Part shown: piece by piece, positions 8,847-17,544 of the stretch | Layout: every line of letters begins with the position of its first letter | How positions within the stretch are numbered: position 1 is the first letter of the stretch | NCBI RefSeq assembly: GCF_005771535.1 | Contig: NZ_VANU01000004.1 | Coordinates: forward strand, 186,001 to 250,000 | Length of the DNA stretch: 64,000 nucleotides | From: Arcobacter arenosus | GTDB taxonomy: Bacteria > Campylobacterota > Campylobacteria > Campylobacterales > Arcobacteraceae | Direction: 5' to 3' | Program-made: the position numbers and the translations under genes | The notes under the pieces: model-generated | What the model saw: only the letters and a program-made list of their open reading frames with translations | The model's database searches: none | What the model was told of the DNA's origin: nothing

Positions 8847-9977
8847 ATGGCAAGGGAATTAATTTCAACAGGTAATGACTTAGCTGCAATTGCAGCAGTT
8901 GATGCAGGATGCGAATTTTTTGCAGGATATCCAATCACACCATCATCTGAAGTTATGCATACAATTTCAGATCTTTTACCAAAACAAGGTTGTGCAGCAA
9001 TCCAAATGGAAGATGAGATTGCAGGAGTATGTGCTGCTTTGGGTGCTGCTATGTCAGGGAAAAGATCATTAACAGCAACTAGTGGTCCAGGAATCTCTTT
9101 AAAGGCTGAGAATATTGGTCTTGGATATATTGCAGAAGTTCCATTAGTAATTATAAATGTAATGAGAGGTGGACCATCAACAGGACTTCCTACAAGGGTT
9201 CAACAAGGTGATGTTCTTCAAGCAAAGGCACCAACACATGGAGACTATAAATCAATTACACTTTGTGCTGGAAACTTAGAAGAGTGTTATACTGAAACTG
9301 TAAGAGCCTTCAATCTAGCAGATAGATTTATGCAACCTGTATTTGTACTTTTAGATGAAACTATTGGTCATATGTCAGGTAAAGCTGTACTTCCTGATTT
9401 AGAAGAAGTAAAAGCAGGAATAAAACCAAGAAGAGTTTTTGAAGGTGATCCAAAAGAATATAAACCATATGAAGTTCCACAAGATGAACCTGCAATTTTA
9501 AATCCTATGTTTCAAGGGTATAGATATCATTTTACTGGTTTACACCATGATGCAAATGGACACCCAACAGAAGATGCAAAAAAATGTGAAGATTTAATCG
9601 AGCGATTATTTAATAAAGTTGAAGCTCATGTAGATGAGATTGACTCATATGAAGAGTATAAACTTGATGATGCAGATATTATGATTATAGCTTATGGTTC
9701 AGTTTCTCTTTCAGTTAGAGAAGCTATTAATAGACTTAGAGAAGAAGGTATTAAGGTTGGGATGTTTAGACCAATTACTCTTTGGCCAAGTCCTGAGGCA
9801 AAAATTGAAGAACTTTGTAAAAAGTATGATAAGGTATTAGTTACTGAACTTAATATGGGTCAATATATTCAAGAGATTGAAAGAGCAAGTGGAAGAAAAG
9901 ATTTCCATAAACTTTTTAAAGCAAATGGTAGGCCAATAGCTCCACTTGAAATTATAGAAAAAATAAAAGGGATGTAA
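8847..9977 (+). CDS. oorA: 2-oxoglutarate:acceptor oxidoreductase, alpha subunit
   Basis: A 376-residue subunit with the pyruvate/ketoacid oxidoreductase pyrimidine-binding domain first (GYPITPSSEVMH near residues 29-40; TATSGPGISLK near 77-87) and the transketolase C-terminal-like domain last. It pairs with OorB to build the thiamine diphosphate site. It starts immediately after the oorD stop with GAAGGGGC as ribosome-binding site inside oorD. Confidence 0.95.
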   Translation: MARELISTGNDLAAIAAVDAGCEFFAGYPITPSSEVMHTISDLLPKQGCAAIQMEDEIAGVCAALGAAMSGKRSLTATSGPGISLKAENIGLGYIAEVPLVIINVMRGGPSTGLPTRVQQGDVLQAKAPTHGDYKSITLCAGNLEECYTETVRAFNLADRFMQPVFVLLDETIGHMSGKAVLPDLEEVKAGIKPRRVFEGDPKEYKPYEVPQDEPAILNPMFQGYRYHFTGLHHDANGHPTEDAKKCEDLIERLFNKVEAHVDEIDSYEEYKLDDADIMIIAYGSVSLSVREAINRLREEGIKVGMFRPITLWPSPEAKIEELCKKYDKVLVTELNMGQYIQEIERASGRKDFHKLFKANGRPIAPLEIIEKIKGM

Positions 9978-9978
9978 G

Positions 9979-10812
9979 ATGGCTTTTAATTATGACGAAT
10001 ATTTAAGAACAAACAAAATGCCAACATTATGGTGTTGGGGTTGTGGTGATGGTGTTATATTAAAAGCACTAATTAGAGCAATTGATAAACTAGGATGGAA
10101 CATGGATGATGTTTGTGTTGTATCTGGAATTGGTTGTTCTGGAAGATTTTCATCTTATATAAATTGTAACACTGTACATACAACTCATGGTAGAACAATT
10201 GCCTATGCTACTGGTATTAAATTAGCAAATCCAGATAAGCATGTAATTTGTGTTACAGGTGATGGTGATGGATTAGCAATTGGTGGGAATCACACAATTC
10301 ATGGTTGTAGAAGAAATATAGATATTAATCACATTGTGATTAATAATTTTATATATGGTCTTACAAACTCTCAAACAAGTCCAACAACTCCTCAAGGGAT
10401 GTGGACAGTAACTGCCAAAAGAGGAAATATAGATCCAACATTTAATGCTTGTGATTTAGCAATTGGTGCAGGGGCAACATTTGTTGCAAGGGAAACAATG
10501 TTAGACCCTAAAAAACTTGAAAAGGTTTTTATAAAAGGTTTAGAACACAATGGTTATTCATTTTTTGATGTATTTTCAAACTGCCACGTTAACTTAGGTA
10601 GAAAAAATAAAATGAACTCTGCAATGGCAAATTTAGAATGGATTGATTCAATCACTATGGCAAAAACAAAATTTGACAAACTTGAAGATGAACAAAAAGA
10701 GGGACTATTTCCAACAGGAATATTAAAACAAGATAGTTCTAAAGCTGAATATACAGATTCATATAAAAAAGTTCAAGAAGCGCATCAAAACAAAACAATG
10801 GTTCAATTATAG
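9979..10812 (+). CDS. oorB: 2-oxoglutarate:acceptor oxidoreductase, beta subunit (TPP-binding)
   Basis: A 277-residue thiamine diphosphate-binding subunit. CWGCGDG lies near residues 19-25, GIGCSGR near 50-56, and the TPP/Mg motif GDGDGLAIGGNH near 93-104, followed by an Asn-rich INHIVINNFIYG strand. It binds the cofactor that decarboxylates the 2-oxo acid. It is adjacent to oorA with a one-base gap. Confidence 0.95.
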   Translation: MAFNYDEYLRTNKMPTLWCWGCGDGVILKALIRAIDKLGWNMDDVCVVSGIGCSGRFSSYINCNTVHTTHGRTIAYATGIKLANPDKHVICVTGDGDGLAIGGNHTIHGCRRNIDINHIVINNFIYGLTNSQTSPTTPQGMWTVTAKRGNIDPTFNACDLAIGAGATFVARETMLDPKKLEKVFIKGLEHNGYSFFDVFSNCHVNLGRKNKMNSAMANLEWIDSITMAKTKFDKLEDEQKEGLFPTGILKQDSSKAEYTDSYKKVQEAHQNKTMVQL

Positions 10813-10821
10813 GAGTAAATC

Positions 10822-11379
10822 ATGGCTAGAACATTAATGAGATTTACAGGAGTTGGAGGACAAGGAGTTCTTCTTGCAGGTGCAATTTTTGCAGCAGCAA
10901 AAATTAAATCGGGTGGTTATGGATTAAAAACTGCAACTTATACCTCACAAGTTAGAGGTGGCCCAACAGTAGTTGACATAACATTAGAAGATGACCCAAT
11001 TTTATACCCATATGCAAATGATGGTGAAATTGATTTTATGTTATCAGTTGCACAAGTTTCATATGACCAATTTAAAAATGGTGTTAAACCAGGTGGAACT
11101 ATAGTTGTTGAACCAAATTTAGTTACTCCAACTGAAGAAGATAGAAAAAAATGGAATATTTATGAGATTCCTATTATCACAATTGCTAAAGAAGAAGTTG
11201 GAAATGTTATTACTCAATCAGTTCTTGCCTTATCAATTGCAAATTTGATGACAGGAAATATTGTAGATAATGAAACACTAAGAGAAACAATGCTTTCTAA
11301 AGTTCCTCCTAAAGTTCATGAGTTAAACAACAAAGCTTTTGATTTAGGATTAAAATACGCTAAAGAAGCAATAGCATAA
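10822..11379 (+). CDS. oorC: 2-oxoglutarate:acceptor oxidoreductase, gamma subunit
   Basis: A 185-residue gamma subunit of the ketoacid oxidoreductase family. The N-terminal GVGGQGVLLAG lies near residues 11-21 and TYTSQVRGGPT near 40-50, both hallmarks of this CoA-proximal domain. It is last of oorDABC, preceded by AGGAG. The operon ends at the hairpin at 11378-11407. Confidence 0.95.
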   Translation: MARTLMRFTGVGGQGVLLAGAIFAAAKIKSGGYGLKTATYTSQVRGGPTVVDITLEDDPILYPYANDGEIDFMLSVAQVSYDQFKNGVKPGGTIVVEPNLVTPTEEDRKKWNIYEIPIITIAKEEVGNVITQSVLALSIANLMTGNIVDNETLRETMLSKVPPKVHELNNKAFDLGLKYAKEAIA

Positions 11380-11407
11380 ATAATTAGCTCTTTTGAGCTA
11401 ATTATTT
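11378..11407. terminator. Bidirectional terminator between oorC and the HD hydrolase gene
   Basis: AAATAATTAGCTC and GAGCTAATTATTT form a perfect 13-bp stem with a TTTT loop (11391-11394). It begins within the oorC stop codon and its right arm contains the stop of the convergent gene. The A/T-rich stem ends give U-rich tails in both directions. Confidence 0.85.
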
Positions 11408-11944
11408 GATATAAACGATATAGTTATTAATCTTTTCTTCTAATCTTTTTGAAAGATGTAAATTAGAATTTTTTAAACAAGATAAAATAAATTTAGCCTC
11501 TTTATGATAATTAAATATTTTTTCTCCATCCCAATGTTCTGGTGGTTTTTGCATATTTGTAATTCTATCTGCTAATTTAACCATTTGAATCTCATAACCT
11601 TGAGTTAATAGTTTATTAATACTATCTTCCATTTGTTCTTTTTTTGTTGGAAGCGTTTTATCTTTTGTTAAAGCATCAACTCCCTCAGCAACTTCTGCAC
11701 CAAAGTTTGAGTATAAATCATCATAAGTTACATCAGTATCTTCAATAGTATCATGTAATAAAGCAACTGTAATTGCTAAATCAGCCTTTTTATCTTCAAC
11801 TTTGCCCTCTTGGCATGCATGTATCACTTCCATAGCAACTGAAGATAAATGGGTTATATATGGCTCACCATTTGGAGTTTTTTGCTCTCCGTGAGCTTTA
11901 ACAGCATATTTTAAAGCTTTTAAATATTTTTCTTGAGAAAACAT
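11402..11944 (-). CDS. Stand-alone HD hydrolase, MESH1/SpoT-hydrolase-like
   Basis: A 180-residue HD-domain protein covering only the hydrolase part of RelA/SpoT. The signatures are HGEQKTPNGEPYITH near residues 18-32, LLHDTIEDT near 67-75 (HD and ED pair) and VKLADRITNM near 121-130. No synthetase, TGS or ACT domain follows. Small alarmone hydrolases of this layout remove pyrophosphate from (p)ppGpp; MESH1 also acts on NADPH in animals. The start overlaps the stop of the exonuclease gene by one base. Substrate inferred. Confidence 0.82.
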   Translation of the reverse strand: MFSQEKYLKALKYAVKAHGEQKTPNGEPYITHLSSVAMEVIHACQEGKVEDKKADLAITVALLHDTIEDTDVTYDDLYSNFGAEVAEGVDALTKDKTLPTKKEQMEDSINKLLTQGYEIQMVKLADRITNMQKPPEHWDGEKIFNYHKEAKFILSCLKNSNLHLSKRLEEKINNYIVYIK

Positions 11945-12762
11945 TATTTATTCTCCTCTTTTTTTTCATCTCTTTTTTTACCATTGTTAACTTCCATTCT
12001 TGGCATAACAGGTTTAGCATTTTTTGAAAAATCAATCAAATCTTCAACAGTCTTTACACTATCATCTAAATATTTAAAGGATTCTTCCAAAATATATGTA
12101 GTACTTAATGCATCACTATAAGCTCTATGATGATTATCTATATCAATATTTAAATCCTCTTTTAAATATTTCAAACCATATCTATTTGCTTTTATTGTTC
12201 TTCTTGCTAAATCGATGGTACACAATTTTCTATTTTGTAATTTTCCTAAGTCATATTTTTGTAAAGATGCAGAAATAAAATTATAATCAAATTTAATATC
12301 ATGGGCAACAAATACATCATCACTTAAAAAAAGTTTGAATTCCTCTAATACTTTTTTAATAGTTGGAGCATTTTCAAGCATTAAAGGCGTGATTTTTGTA
12401 ACTTCTTGAATATATTCAGGGATAAACTTTTCGTAAACTAAAGTTTCATATTTATCTATTATTTCACCATTTTTGTATTTAACTGCACCAATTTCTATGA
12501 TTTGATGCCCTTTTTTAACATTTCCACCATTTGTTTCAATATCAACAATACAAAAAGTTTGATTTTCTATTAAAGTTTTAGTTGTTAGTAAAATAACCTT
12601 ATCATCAATAATATCTAAAGGCATCCCATTTGATAACAAAAGTTCAAACTCCAATTGGGGATTATCAAAAAATCTCTCTTTATTTTTTGATAATAAATCT
12701 AGAAACTCTTCATAATCAATAGGATTTTTTTTAAGTTTTTCTACTAACTTCTGAAAAAACAT
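11944..12762 (-). CDS. DEDDh 3'-5' exonuclease, DnaQ-like
   Basis: A 272-residue exonuclease. The Exo I motif VDIETNGG lies near residues 73-80, Exo II VAHDIKFDYNF near 155-165, and Exo III HRAYSDAL near 217-224. This is the DEDDh set of DNA polymerase III epsilon and RNase T relatives. About 65 N-terminal residues precede the domain and a lysine-rich tail follows. It could be a proofreading subunit or a stand-alone exonuclease; the N-terminal extension favours the latter. It is cotranscribed with trpF, 4 bases away. Confidence 0.85.
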   Translation of the reverse strand: MFFQKLVEKLKKNPIDYEEFLDLLSKNKERFFDNPQLEFELLLSNGMPLDIIDDKVILLTTKTLIENQTFCIVDIETNGGNVKKGHQIIEIGAVKYKNGEIIDKYETLVYEKFIPEYIQEVTKITPLMLENAPTIKKVLEEFKLFLSDDVFVAHDIKFDYNFISASLQKYDLGKLQNRKLCTIDLARRTIKANRYGLKYLKEDLNIDIDNHHRAYSDALSTTYILEESFKYLDDSVKTVEDLIDFSKNAKPVMPRMEVNNGKKRDEKKEENK

Positions 12763-12766
12763 ATTT

Positions 12767-13357
12767 TTATATTTCTTTTACAGCTTTTACAAAATTAATC
12801 ATTTTAGTTTTGTCCTTCTTACCCTTAGAAACTTCAACACCAGAACTTACATCTACACCAAAGAAATTATATCCCTTTAAATCTTTTAGATTTGATTCAT
12901 TAAGCCCACCAGCTAAAATCATCTTTGAACAATCTATATTATCAAACCATTCTAGGGCAACTCTTTTCCCTTCCCCACCAAAGCTTTCAACAAAGGCATC
13001 TACTAAAACATAGTTTCCTTGATTTTCAATAAGGTCTTTTTTTTCTTTTGCTCTAACAACCTTAATATATTTAAAATTCAAAATATTAAAATCTGTATAG
13101 TTGTCATCATCAATGATTTGAGCTAATTGCATTTTTGCATTTGTACAAACTTGGTTTATAAAACTACTATTTTCATTTACAAAAAGTGCAACTGTTTGAA
13201 CAAAAGGTGGTAATTGTTCCACAATCTCTCTAGCTTTAAATGGATCTATATACCTTGGGCTTTTTTCGTAAAAAACAAAACCTAAAGCATCAACCCCTGC
13301 TTCAATTGCATTTAAGGCATCTTCTAAATTAGTAATTCCACAAATTTTAATTTTCAT
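12767..13357 (-). CDS. trpF: Phosphoribosylanthranilate isomerase
   Basis: A 196-residue TIM barrel, slightly short but normal for TrpF. The diagnostic KICGITN is at residues 3-9, ALGFVFYEKSPRYI near 24-37, LAGGLN near 147-152 and GVDVSSGVE near 166-174. It isomerises phosphoribosyl anthranilate in tryptophan synthesis. It lies downstream of rpe with a short gap, separate from trpC at 5082. Confidence 0.95.
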   Translation of the reverse strand: MKIKICGITNLEDALNAIEAGVDALGFVFYEKSPRYIDPFKAREIVEQLPPFVQTVALFVNENSSFINQVCTNAKMQLAQIIDDDNYTDFNILNFKYIKVVRAKEKKDLIENQGNYVLVDAFVESFGGEGKRVALEWFDNIDCSKMILAGGLNESNLKDLKGYNFFGVDVSSGVEVSKGKKDKTKMINFVKAVKEI

Positions 13358-13371
13358 ATTAGATTAAACTT

Positions 13372-14013
13372 TTAGATTTGTAAAGATTTAATTGCTTTTG
13401 AATAATCTTCATTTCCAAATACATAAGACCCAGCAACAACTACATCAACACCTGCATCTTTTAGTTCTTGGATATTCTTGTCATTTACTCCACCATCAAC
13501 TTCAATTAAACAATTTGGATTTCTTTTATTAATTAACTCTTTTAGTTTTTTAGCTTTTTCAACAACTGATGAGATAAATTTTTGTCCACCAAAACCTGGG
13601 TTTACAGACATAAGTAAAACCATATCCAAATCTTCAAGTAGATATTCTATTGTTTCAGGAGTAGTATGTGGATTTAAAACAATTCCTGGTTTAATTCCTA
13701 AACTTCTAATTTTTTGAATAAGTCTATGTGGGTGCTTTTCACTTTCAATATGAAATGTAATATATTCTGGTTTTAAAGGAGCGAAAAGCTCAACAAAAAA
13801 AGTATTATTTTCAACCATTAAATGAACATCAAGAGGTTTTGTTGCAGCCTTTGCAACAGGATTAACCACAACAGGACCAATTGTCATATTTGGAACAAAA
13901 TGTCCATCCATTACATCAACATGAATTAAATCACATCCACCATCACAGATAGCTTTTATCTCTTCAGCTAAGTTTCCAAAATCTGCTGAAAGGATTGAAG
14001 GAGCTACTAGCAT
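13372..14013 (-). CDS. rpe: Ribulose-phosphate 3-epimerase
   Basis: A 213-residue TIM barrel. LVAPSILSADF opens the protein, followed by HVDVMDGHFVPN near residues 31-42 (metal-binding His/Asp), DVHLMV near 62-67, MSVNPGFGGQ near 134-143 and EVDGGV near 171-176. It interconverts ribulose-5-phosphate and xylulose-5-phosphate in the non-oxidative pentose phosphate pathway. First gene of the rpe-trpF-exonuclease-HD - strand run. Confidence 0.96.
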   Translation of the reverse strand: MLVAPSILSADFGNLAEEIKAICDGGCDLIHVDVMDGHFVPNMTIGPVVVNPVAKAATKPLDVHLMVENNTFFVELFAPLKPEYITFHIESEKHPHRLIQKIRSLGIKPGIVLNPHTTPETIEYLLEDLDMVLLMSVNPGFGGQKFISSVVEKAKKLKELINKRNPNCLIEVDGGVNDKNIQELKDAGVDVVVAGSYVFGNEDYSKAIKSLQI

Positions 14014-14064
14014 ATATTAACCTTTTAAATAATTTTTCGCGATTATACCTAGTTTATAGTTTTA

Positions 14065-14098
14065 TTTTGCTTTTTTAGATACTATTTCAAAAGCAAAA
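14065..14098 (+). promoter_or_regulatory. Hairpin that could hide the pldA ribosome-binding site
   Basis: TTTTGCTTTT (14065-14074) and AAAAGCAAAA (14089-14098) are perfect 10-bp complements. The right arm runs into the AAAAGGA Shine-Dalgarno (14095-14101) of pldA. In a transcript that begins upstream of 14065 this weak A/U stem would compete with ribosome binding. Confidence 0.4.
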
Positions 14099-14107
14099 GG
14101 ATTCATA

Positions 14108-15094
14108 ATGAAATTAATGATTATAATATTAACAATATTTTTTACAACATTATTAAGTGCACAAACTCTTGATCTATTATATAAAAAAGCCAAAGAGTAC
14201 GAACAAAATGGTGATTTTAAAGAAGCTATGCTTGCATATAAAGAGATTGCTAACAAAGAAAGAAATATAAATAGAACTTACATAGATGAAGAGATTAAAG
14301 TTACAAATGATGTTATAACTGAAAATCTAAACCCAATTGAAAATGAGGAAACAGTTGAAACAATAGAACAAATTCTTGCTTCAAATTTCAATCTTTATCC
14401 ATACCATGAAAACTACTTATTCCCAATTTCATATGACACAAGAAAAAGAAGTGATGGAAGAAACCAAATGGAAACGAAATTCCAATTAAGTGTAAAAAAA
14501 CCAATCATCAGTAACTTTTTTGGTTTTAATGAAACTGTTTACTTTGGATATACCCACACTTCATGGTGGCAATTATATAATGAATCAGCTCCTTTTAGAG
14601 AAACAAACTATAGACCTGAAATATTTGTAAATATCCCTTATATTAGTTCAGATAAAACAGCATTAAAGGGGTTTAAATTTGGATTTTTACATGAATCTAA
14701 TGGACAAGATGAACCTAAATCAAGATCTTGGAATAGATTATATTTAGAAAGCTACTTTCAACTTGGAAATTTATTTGCTATTCCAAAGGTTTGGTATAGA
14801 ATTCCTGAAAAAGAGATAGATGATGATAATCCAGATATTCAAGATTACTTAGGTTATGGAGACTTAACCTTGGTTTATCCATATAAAAGACACACTTTTA
14901 AATTACTTCTTAGAAATAATATGAAATTTGATGATGATAACAAAGGGTTTACCCAACTTGATTGGACTTTCCCATTTTTTGGTTCTAAAAACACTTTTGG
15001 TTATATCCAACTTTCAAATGGATATGGTGATAGTTTAATAGATTATGATAAAGAGATTAGTAGAATAAACTTTGGGATATCTTTATCTAGATAA
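14108..15094 (+). CDS. pldA: Outer membrane phospholipase A
   Basis: A 328-residue protein. A Sec signal peptide (about residues 1-18, ending near LLSAQ) leads into a helical, TPR-like segment of about 80 residues and then the OMPLA beta-barrel. Motifs are YFGYTHTSWWQLY near 145-157 and the active-site HESNGQ near 198-203 (His-x-Ser nucleophile pair plus Asn-Gly), followed by the SRSWNR strand. OMPLA hydrolyses mislocalised phospholipids in the outer leaflet on calcium-dependent dimerisation. The helical N-terminal insert is larger than in E. coli OMPLA. It is a single-gene unit facing rpe. Confidence 0.9.
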   Translation: MKLMIIILTIFFTTLLSAQTLDLLYKKAKEYEQNGDFKEAMLAYKEIANKERNINRTYIDEEIKVTNDVITENLNPIENEETVETIEQILASNFNLYPYHENYLFPISYDTRKRSDGRNQMETKFQLSVKKPIISNFFGFNETVYFGYTHTSWWQLYNESAPFRETNYRPEIFVNIPYISSDKTALKGFKFGFLHESNGQDEPKSRSWNRLYLESYFQLGNLFAIPKVWYRIPEKEIDDDNPDIQDYLGYGDLTLVYPYKRHTFKLLLRNNMKFDDDNKGFTQLDWTFPFFGSKNTFGYIQLSNGYGDSLIDYDKEISRINFGISLSR

Positions 15095-15113
15095 AAGATA
15101 TGAGCAATCAAGT

Positions 15114-15686
15114 TTATGATTCTCTTTTTTCCATAAACCACATAAATGAAAACATTAAACCTGGGGTTTTAGCCTTTGATTCATCAAACATAAACTCCTT
15201 GTAATCATCAATAGGTAGATACATTAATTCTATTTGCTCATCATTTATACCTCCACCATTATGCTCTTTCATTGAATCATCAACTTGTGCATAAAAAAGT
15301 GTTTGACAACCACCACTTACCCCAACATTTGTATAAAAAGAGGTAATTTTTTCAATATTTACTAAAGGAACGTTATATCCACACTCTTCATCAATCTCTT
15401 CCTTTGCAATTTCAAGTAATGATTTATCTTTATCAACAATCCCTGCACATAATTCATAGGTGCACAATTTTGATTTATCATTTAAATAAACAGGTGGCCT
15501 AAACTGTTTTACTAGAATAAATGCATTTTTTTCACTATGATATAATAAAATAGCAACGGAATCAAAACTTTTTACTGCTTCCCAATTTTTATCAATCCCA
15601 TTTTGAGTATAAGAGATTTTTACAGGATGAACAAATTTAGTATCAACTAAATCACTAGTTTTAAATTTTTCAATTTTGTTATTCAT
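15114..15686 (-). CDS. Nudix hydrolase, NUDT14-like UDP-sugar pyrophosphatase
   Basis: A 190-residue Nudix protein from the start at 15686; an in-frame ATG at 15701 is possible, but GGAAAGG sits seven bases before 15686. Residues DSVAILLY and ILVKQFRPPVY precede the Nudix box. The box reads GIVDKDKSLLEIAKEE then IDEECGY: EExG is kept, but the usual first Glu is Lys and the usual Arg is Glu. ELCAGIVDK, CGYNVP and the closing TPGLMFSFMWF resemble human NUDT14 (UDP-glucose/ADP-ribose pyrophosphatase) more than NudF. Predicted to hydrolyse a nucleoside diphosphate sugar. Single gene. Confidence 0.82.
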   Translation of the reverse strand: MNNKIEKFKTSDLVDTKFVHPVKISYTQNGIDKNWEAVKSFDSVAILLYHSEKNAFILVKQFRPPVYLNDKSKLCTYELCAGIVDKDKSLLEIAKEEIDEECGYNVPLVNIEKITSFYTNVGVSGGCQTLFYAQVDDSMKEHNGGGINDEQIELMYLPIDDYKEFMFDESKAKTPGLMFSFMWFMEKRES

Positions 15687-15700
15687 AATTAACCTTTCCA

Positions 15701-15728
15701 TTATTTTATTGATTTTTCAATAAAATAA
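15701..15728. promoter_or_regulatory. 12-bp perfect inverted repeat in a divergent promoter
   Basis: TTATTTTATTGA and TCAATAAAATAA are separated by TTTT. The element lies just upstream of the Nudix ribosome-binding site and 48 bases before the + strand hypothetical gene. It could be an operator or a leader hairpin; pure A/T content makes chance more likely than for a mixed sequence. Confidence 0.35.
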
Positions 15729-15775
15729 GTTTAAATGAAATAATATACTTCTATAAATAAGAAAAGGATGTAATA

Positions 15776-16381
15776 ATGAAACTTAAATATACAGGTCCTA
15801 AAGAGTTAATCTCTCCACATGGAGTCAGTTTTAAAAGGGGTAAAGATGATAAATATGTTTATATTCATCCTGCAATTCAAATATATAATGCAATCCATCA
15901 TGATTATGAAAAAGATAAAATCTATACTTTAAATATAGAAGGAAAAAGATTAAATGATAATGAATTAACAGAAAAAATACTTCAATTAAAACCTGAATTA
16001 AAAGAGTATTTTGATGAAGAAATTGAGTCTATAAAAAACTACTTAGATAAAGAGATTGAGTCTATAAATGGCTTAAATGAATTTACAGAAGATGAAAAGA
16101 AAATCTATAAAAACAATCTTATTATTATGAAAAACTATCGAATTCAAAGAGCTTTTAATAAAACTGTTTATACTAAACTAATAGAAATAATAGTTGATGA
16201 TATATTTATTCATAAATTAAAAGAGATAAATGCCCCTTTTAATGAAAGATTTTGGCATATTTTCCAAACAATTCAAGGGGAATTATCAAACCACAATCAT
16301 AGATCTATTGGTTCAAAATTAGATATTCTTCATGATGATGATTATCTAAGTATATCTCTAAAAATAAACTCTATTGGCTAA
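15776..16381 (+). CDS. Hypothetical protein, soluble, helical
   Basis: A 201-residue protein with a good AAAAGGA ribosome-binding site. The N terminus (LKYTGPKELISPHGVSFKRGKDDKYVYI) looks like a small beta domain. The middle is strongly charged and helical, with a repeated DEEIESI / DKEIESI heptad-like motif near residues 81-100. The C-terminal part is helical, with FNERFWHIFQTIQGEL. No signal peptide or membrane segment. I do not recognise the family. The stop overlaps the convergent histidine kinase stop by four bases. Confidence 0.65.
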   Translation: MKLKYTGPKELISPHGVSFKRGKDDKYVYIHPAIQIYNAIHHDYEKDKIYTLNIEGKRLNDNELTEKILQLKPELKEYFDEEIESIKNYLDKEIESINGLNEFTEDEKKIYKNNLIIMKNYRIQRAFNKTVYTKLIEIIVDDIFIHKLKEINAPFNERFWHIFQTIQGELSNHNHRSIGSKLDILHDDDYLSISLKINSIG

Positions 16382-17544
16382 CAATTAAGTTTACTAAAAT
16401 CGATTTTGAAGGTAGAACCTTCATCGATTTTTGATTCTAGACTTAATTTTAGGTTATAATCTTTACAAATTCTTTTTACAATATCAAGGCCTATACCAAA
16501 ACCACCTTCATTGTTTACACCCCTTTTATATCGTTTAAAAATCTCTTCTTGATCTTTTTTTGATATTCCTATTCCAAAATCTTGTACACTTAAAACAGAA
16601 TTTTTTACACTTACATTTACAATAGAGTTTGGATTACTATATTTAATAGAGTTGGAAATTAGATTATTTACTATTTTTTGAGCCTTTGTTTTGTCCATTT
16701 TGATTAAACATTGTTCAACATCAGAATTTATCTTTATATTTTTAGTTATTGAAATATCATTAAAATACTCGACACTTTCATTAACTAAACTTGCTAAATT
16801 GAAGTTTTCAATATGACTTTCATCTATACTTGAAAAAGCTGAGAAATGAATATCATTGTATATTTGAGAGATTTGTTTAGAACTACTTAAAATATACTTC
16901 AACATCTTTTCACTATTTTTTCCTTTTTTTAACATACTAACTGATGTCATAAGAACAGAAATTGGAGTATTTAATTCATGGGCAGAATCTTTAATAAAAT
17001 TATCTAGTTGTACAACTTTTTCCCTAACTGGTTTAAGTAATATTCTTGCAAGAAAAAACGCAATAAATCCTACAAATACTGCACTTAGAAAAAATGCAAT
17101 GATAATATAAATTTTTAAATTTTCTTTACTTTGAACCCCTTGAGTCGTCTGAGTAACAATATATTTTATTGGTATATCTTTCTCATTTAAACTCTCCATA
17201 TAAAAATGGTATTTGTCTTTTCCATAAAAATCTTCATTAAACTCTACTAGTTTTTCCTCTTGTAAATATGAATAAATTGGAGATTTATCTTTATCAAAAA
17301 TTGCATAATTTATATTATTTTTCTCTAACTTTTTTGGTACAAAATTTTTATGATGCATATGGGCATTTAAAATATCATTTTTGATTTGCATTGATGCATT
17401 TTTAAGTTCCATCGTACAACTTGCTTCAAGTGATTGAACTTCATTTTTATAATATACAGATAATAAAATACCTATTAATAAAAGTGCTGATCCCACATAA
17501 ATAGTAAGAAAACTCAATAAAGCTTTTTTTTCATTATTATTCAA
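16378..17544 (-). CDS. Sensor histidine kinase
   Basis: A 388-residue membrane kinase. Transmembrane segments lie near residues 10-30 and 145-168 and flank a periplasmic sensor of about 110 residues. There is no clear HAMP; the H-box SAHELNTPISVLM follows near 187-199. The ATPase domain carries LISNSIKYSNP (N box), VQDFGIGI (G1) and FGIGLDIVKRI (G2). The H-box HELNTP variant is common in Campylobacterota kinases. It follows its response regulator with an 8-base overlap. The signal is unknown; nearby genes give no clue. Confidence 0.92.
   Translation of the reverse strand: MNNNEKKALLSFLTIYVGSALLLIGILLSVYYKNEVQSLEASCTMELKNASMQIKNDILNAHMHHKNFVPKKLEKNNINYAIFDKDKSPIYSYLQEEKLVEFNEDFYGKDKYHFYMESLNEKDIPIKYIVTQTTQGVQSKENLKIYIIIAFFLSAVFVGFIAFFLARILLKPVREKVVQLDNFIKDSAHELNTPISVLMTSVSMLKKGKNSEKMLKYILSSSKQISQIYNDIHFSAFSSIDESHIENFNLASLVNESVEYFNDISITKNIKINSDVEQCLIKMDKTKAQKIVNNLISNSIKYSNPNSIVNVSVKNSVLSVQDFGIGISKKDQEEIFKRYKRGVNNEGGFGIGLDIVKRICKDYNLKLSLESKIDEGSTFKIDFSKLNC

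Noticed and set aside
14062-14256. 64-residue frame antisense to pldA start
   Set aside because: Overlaps the pldA signal peptide and leader; no start signal.
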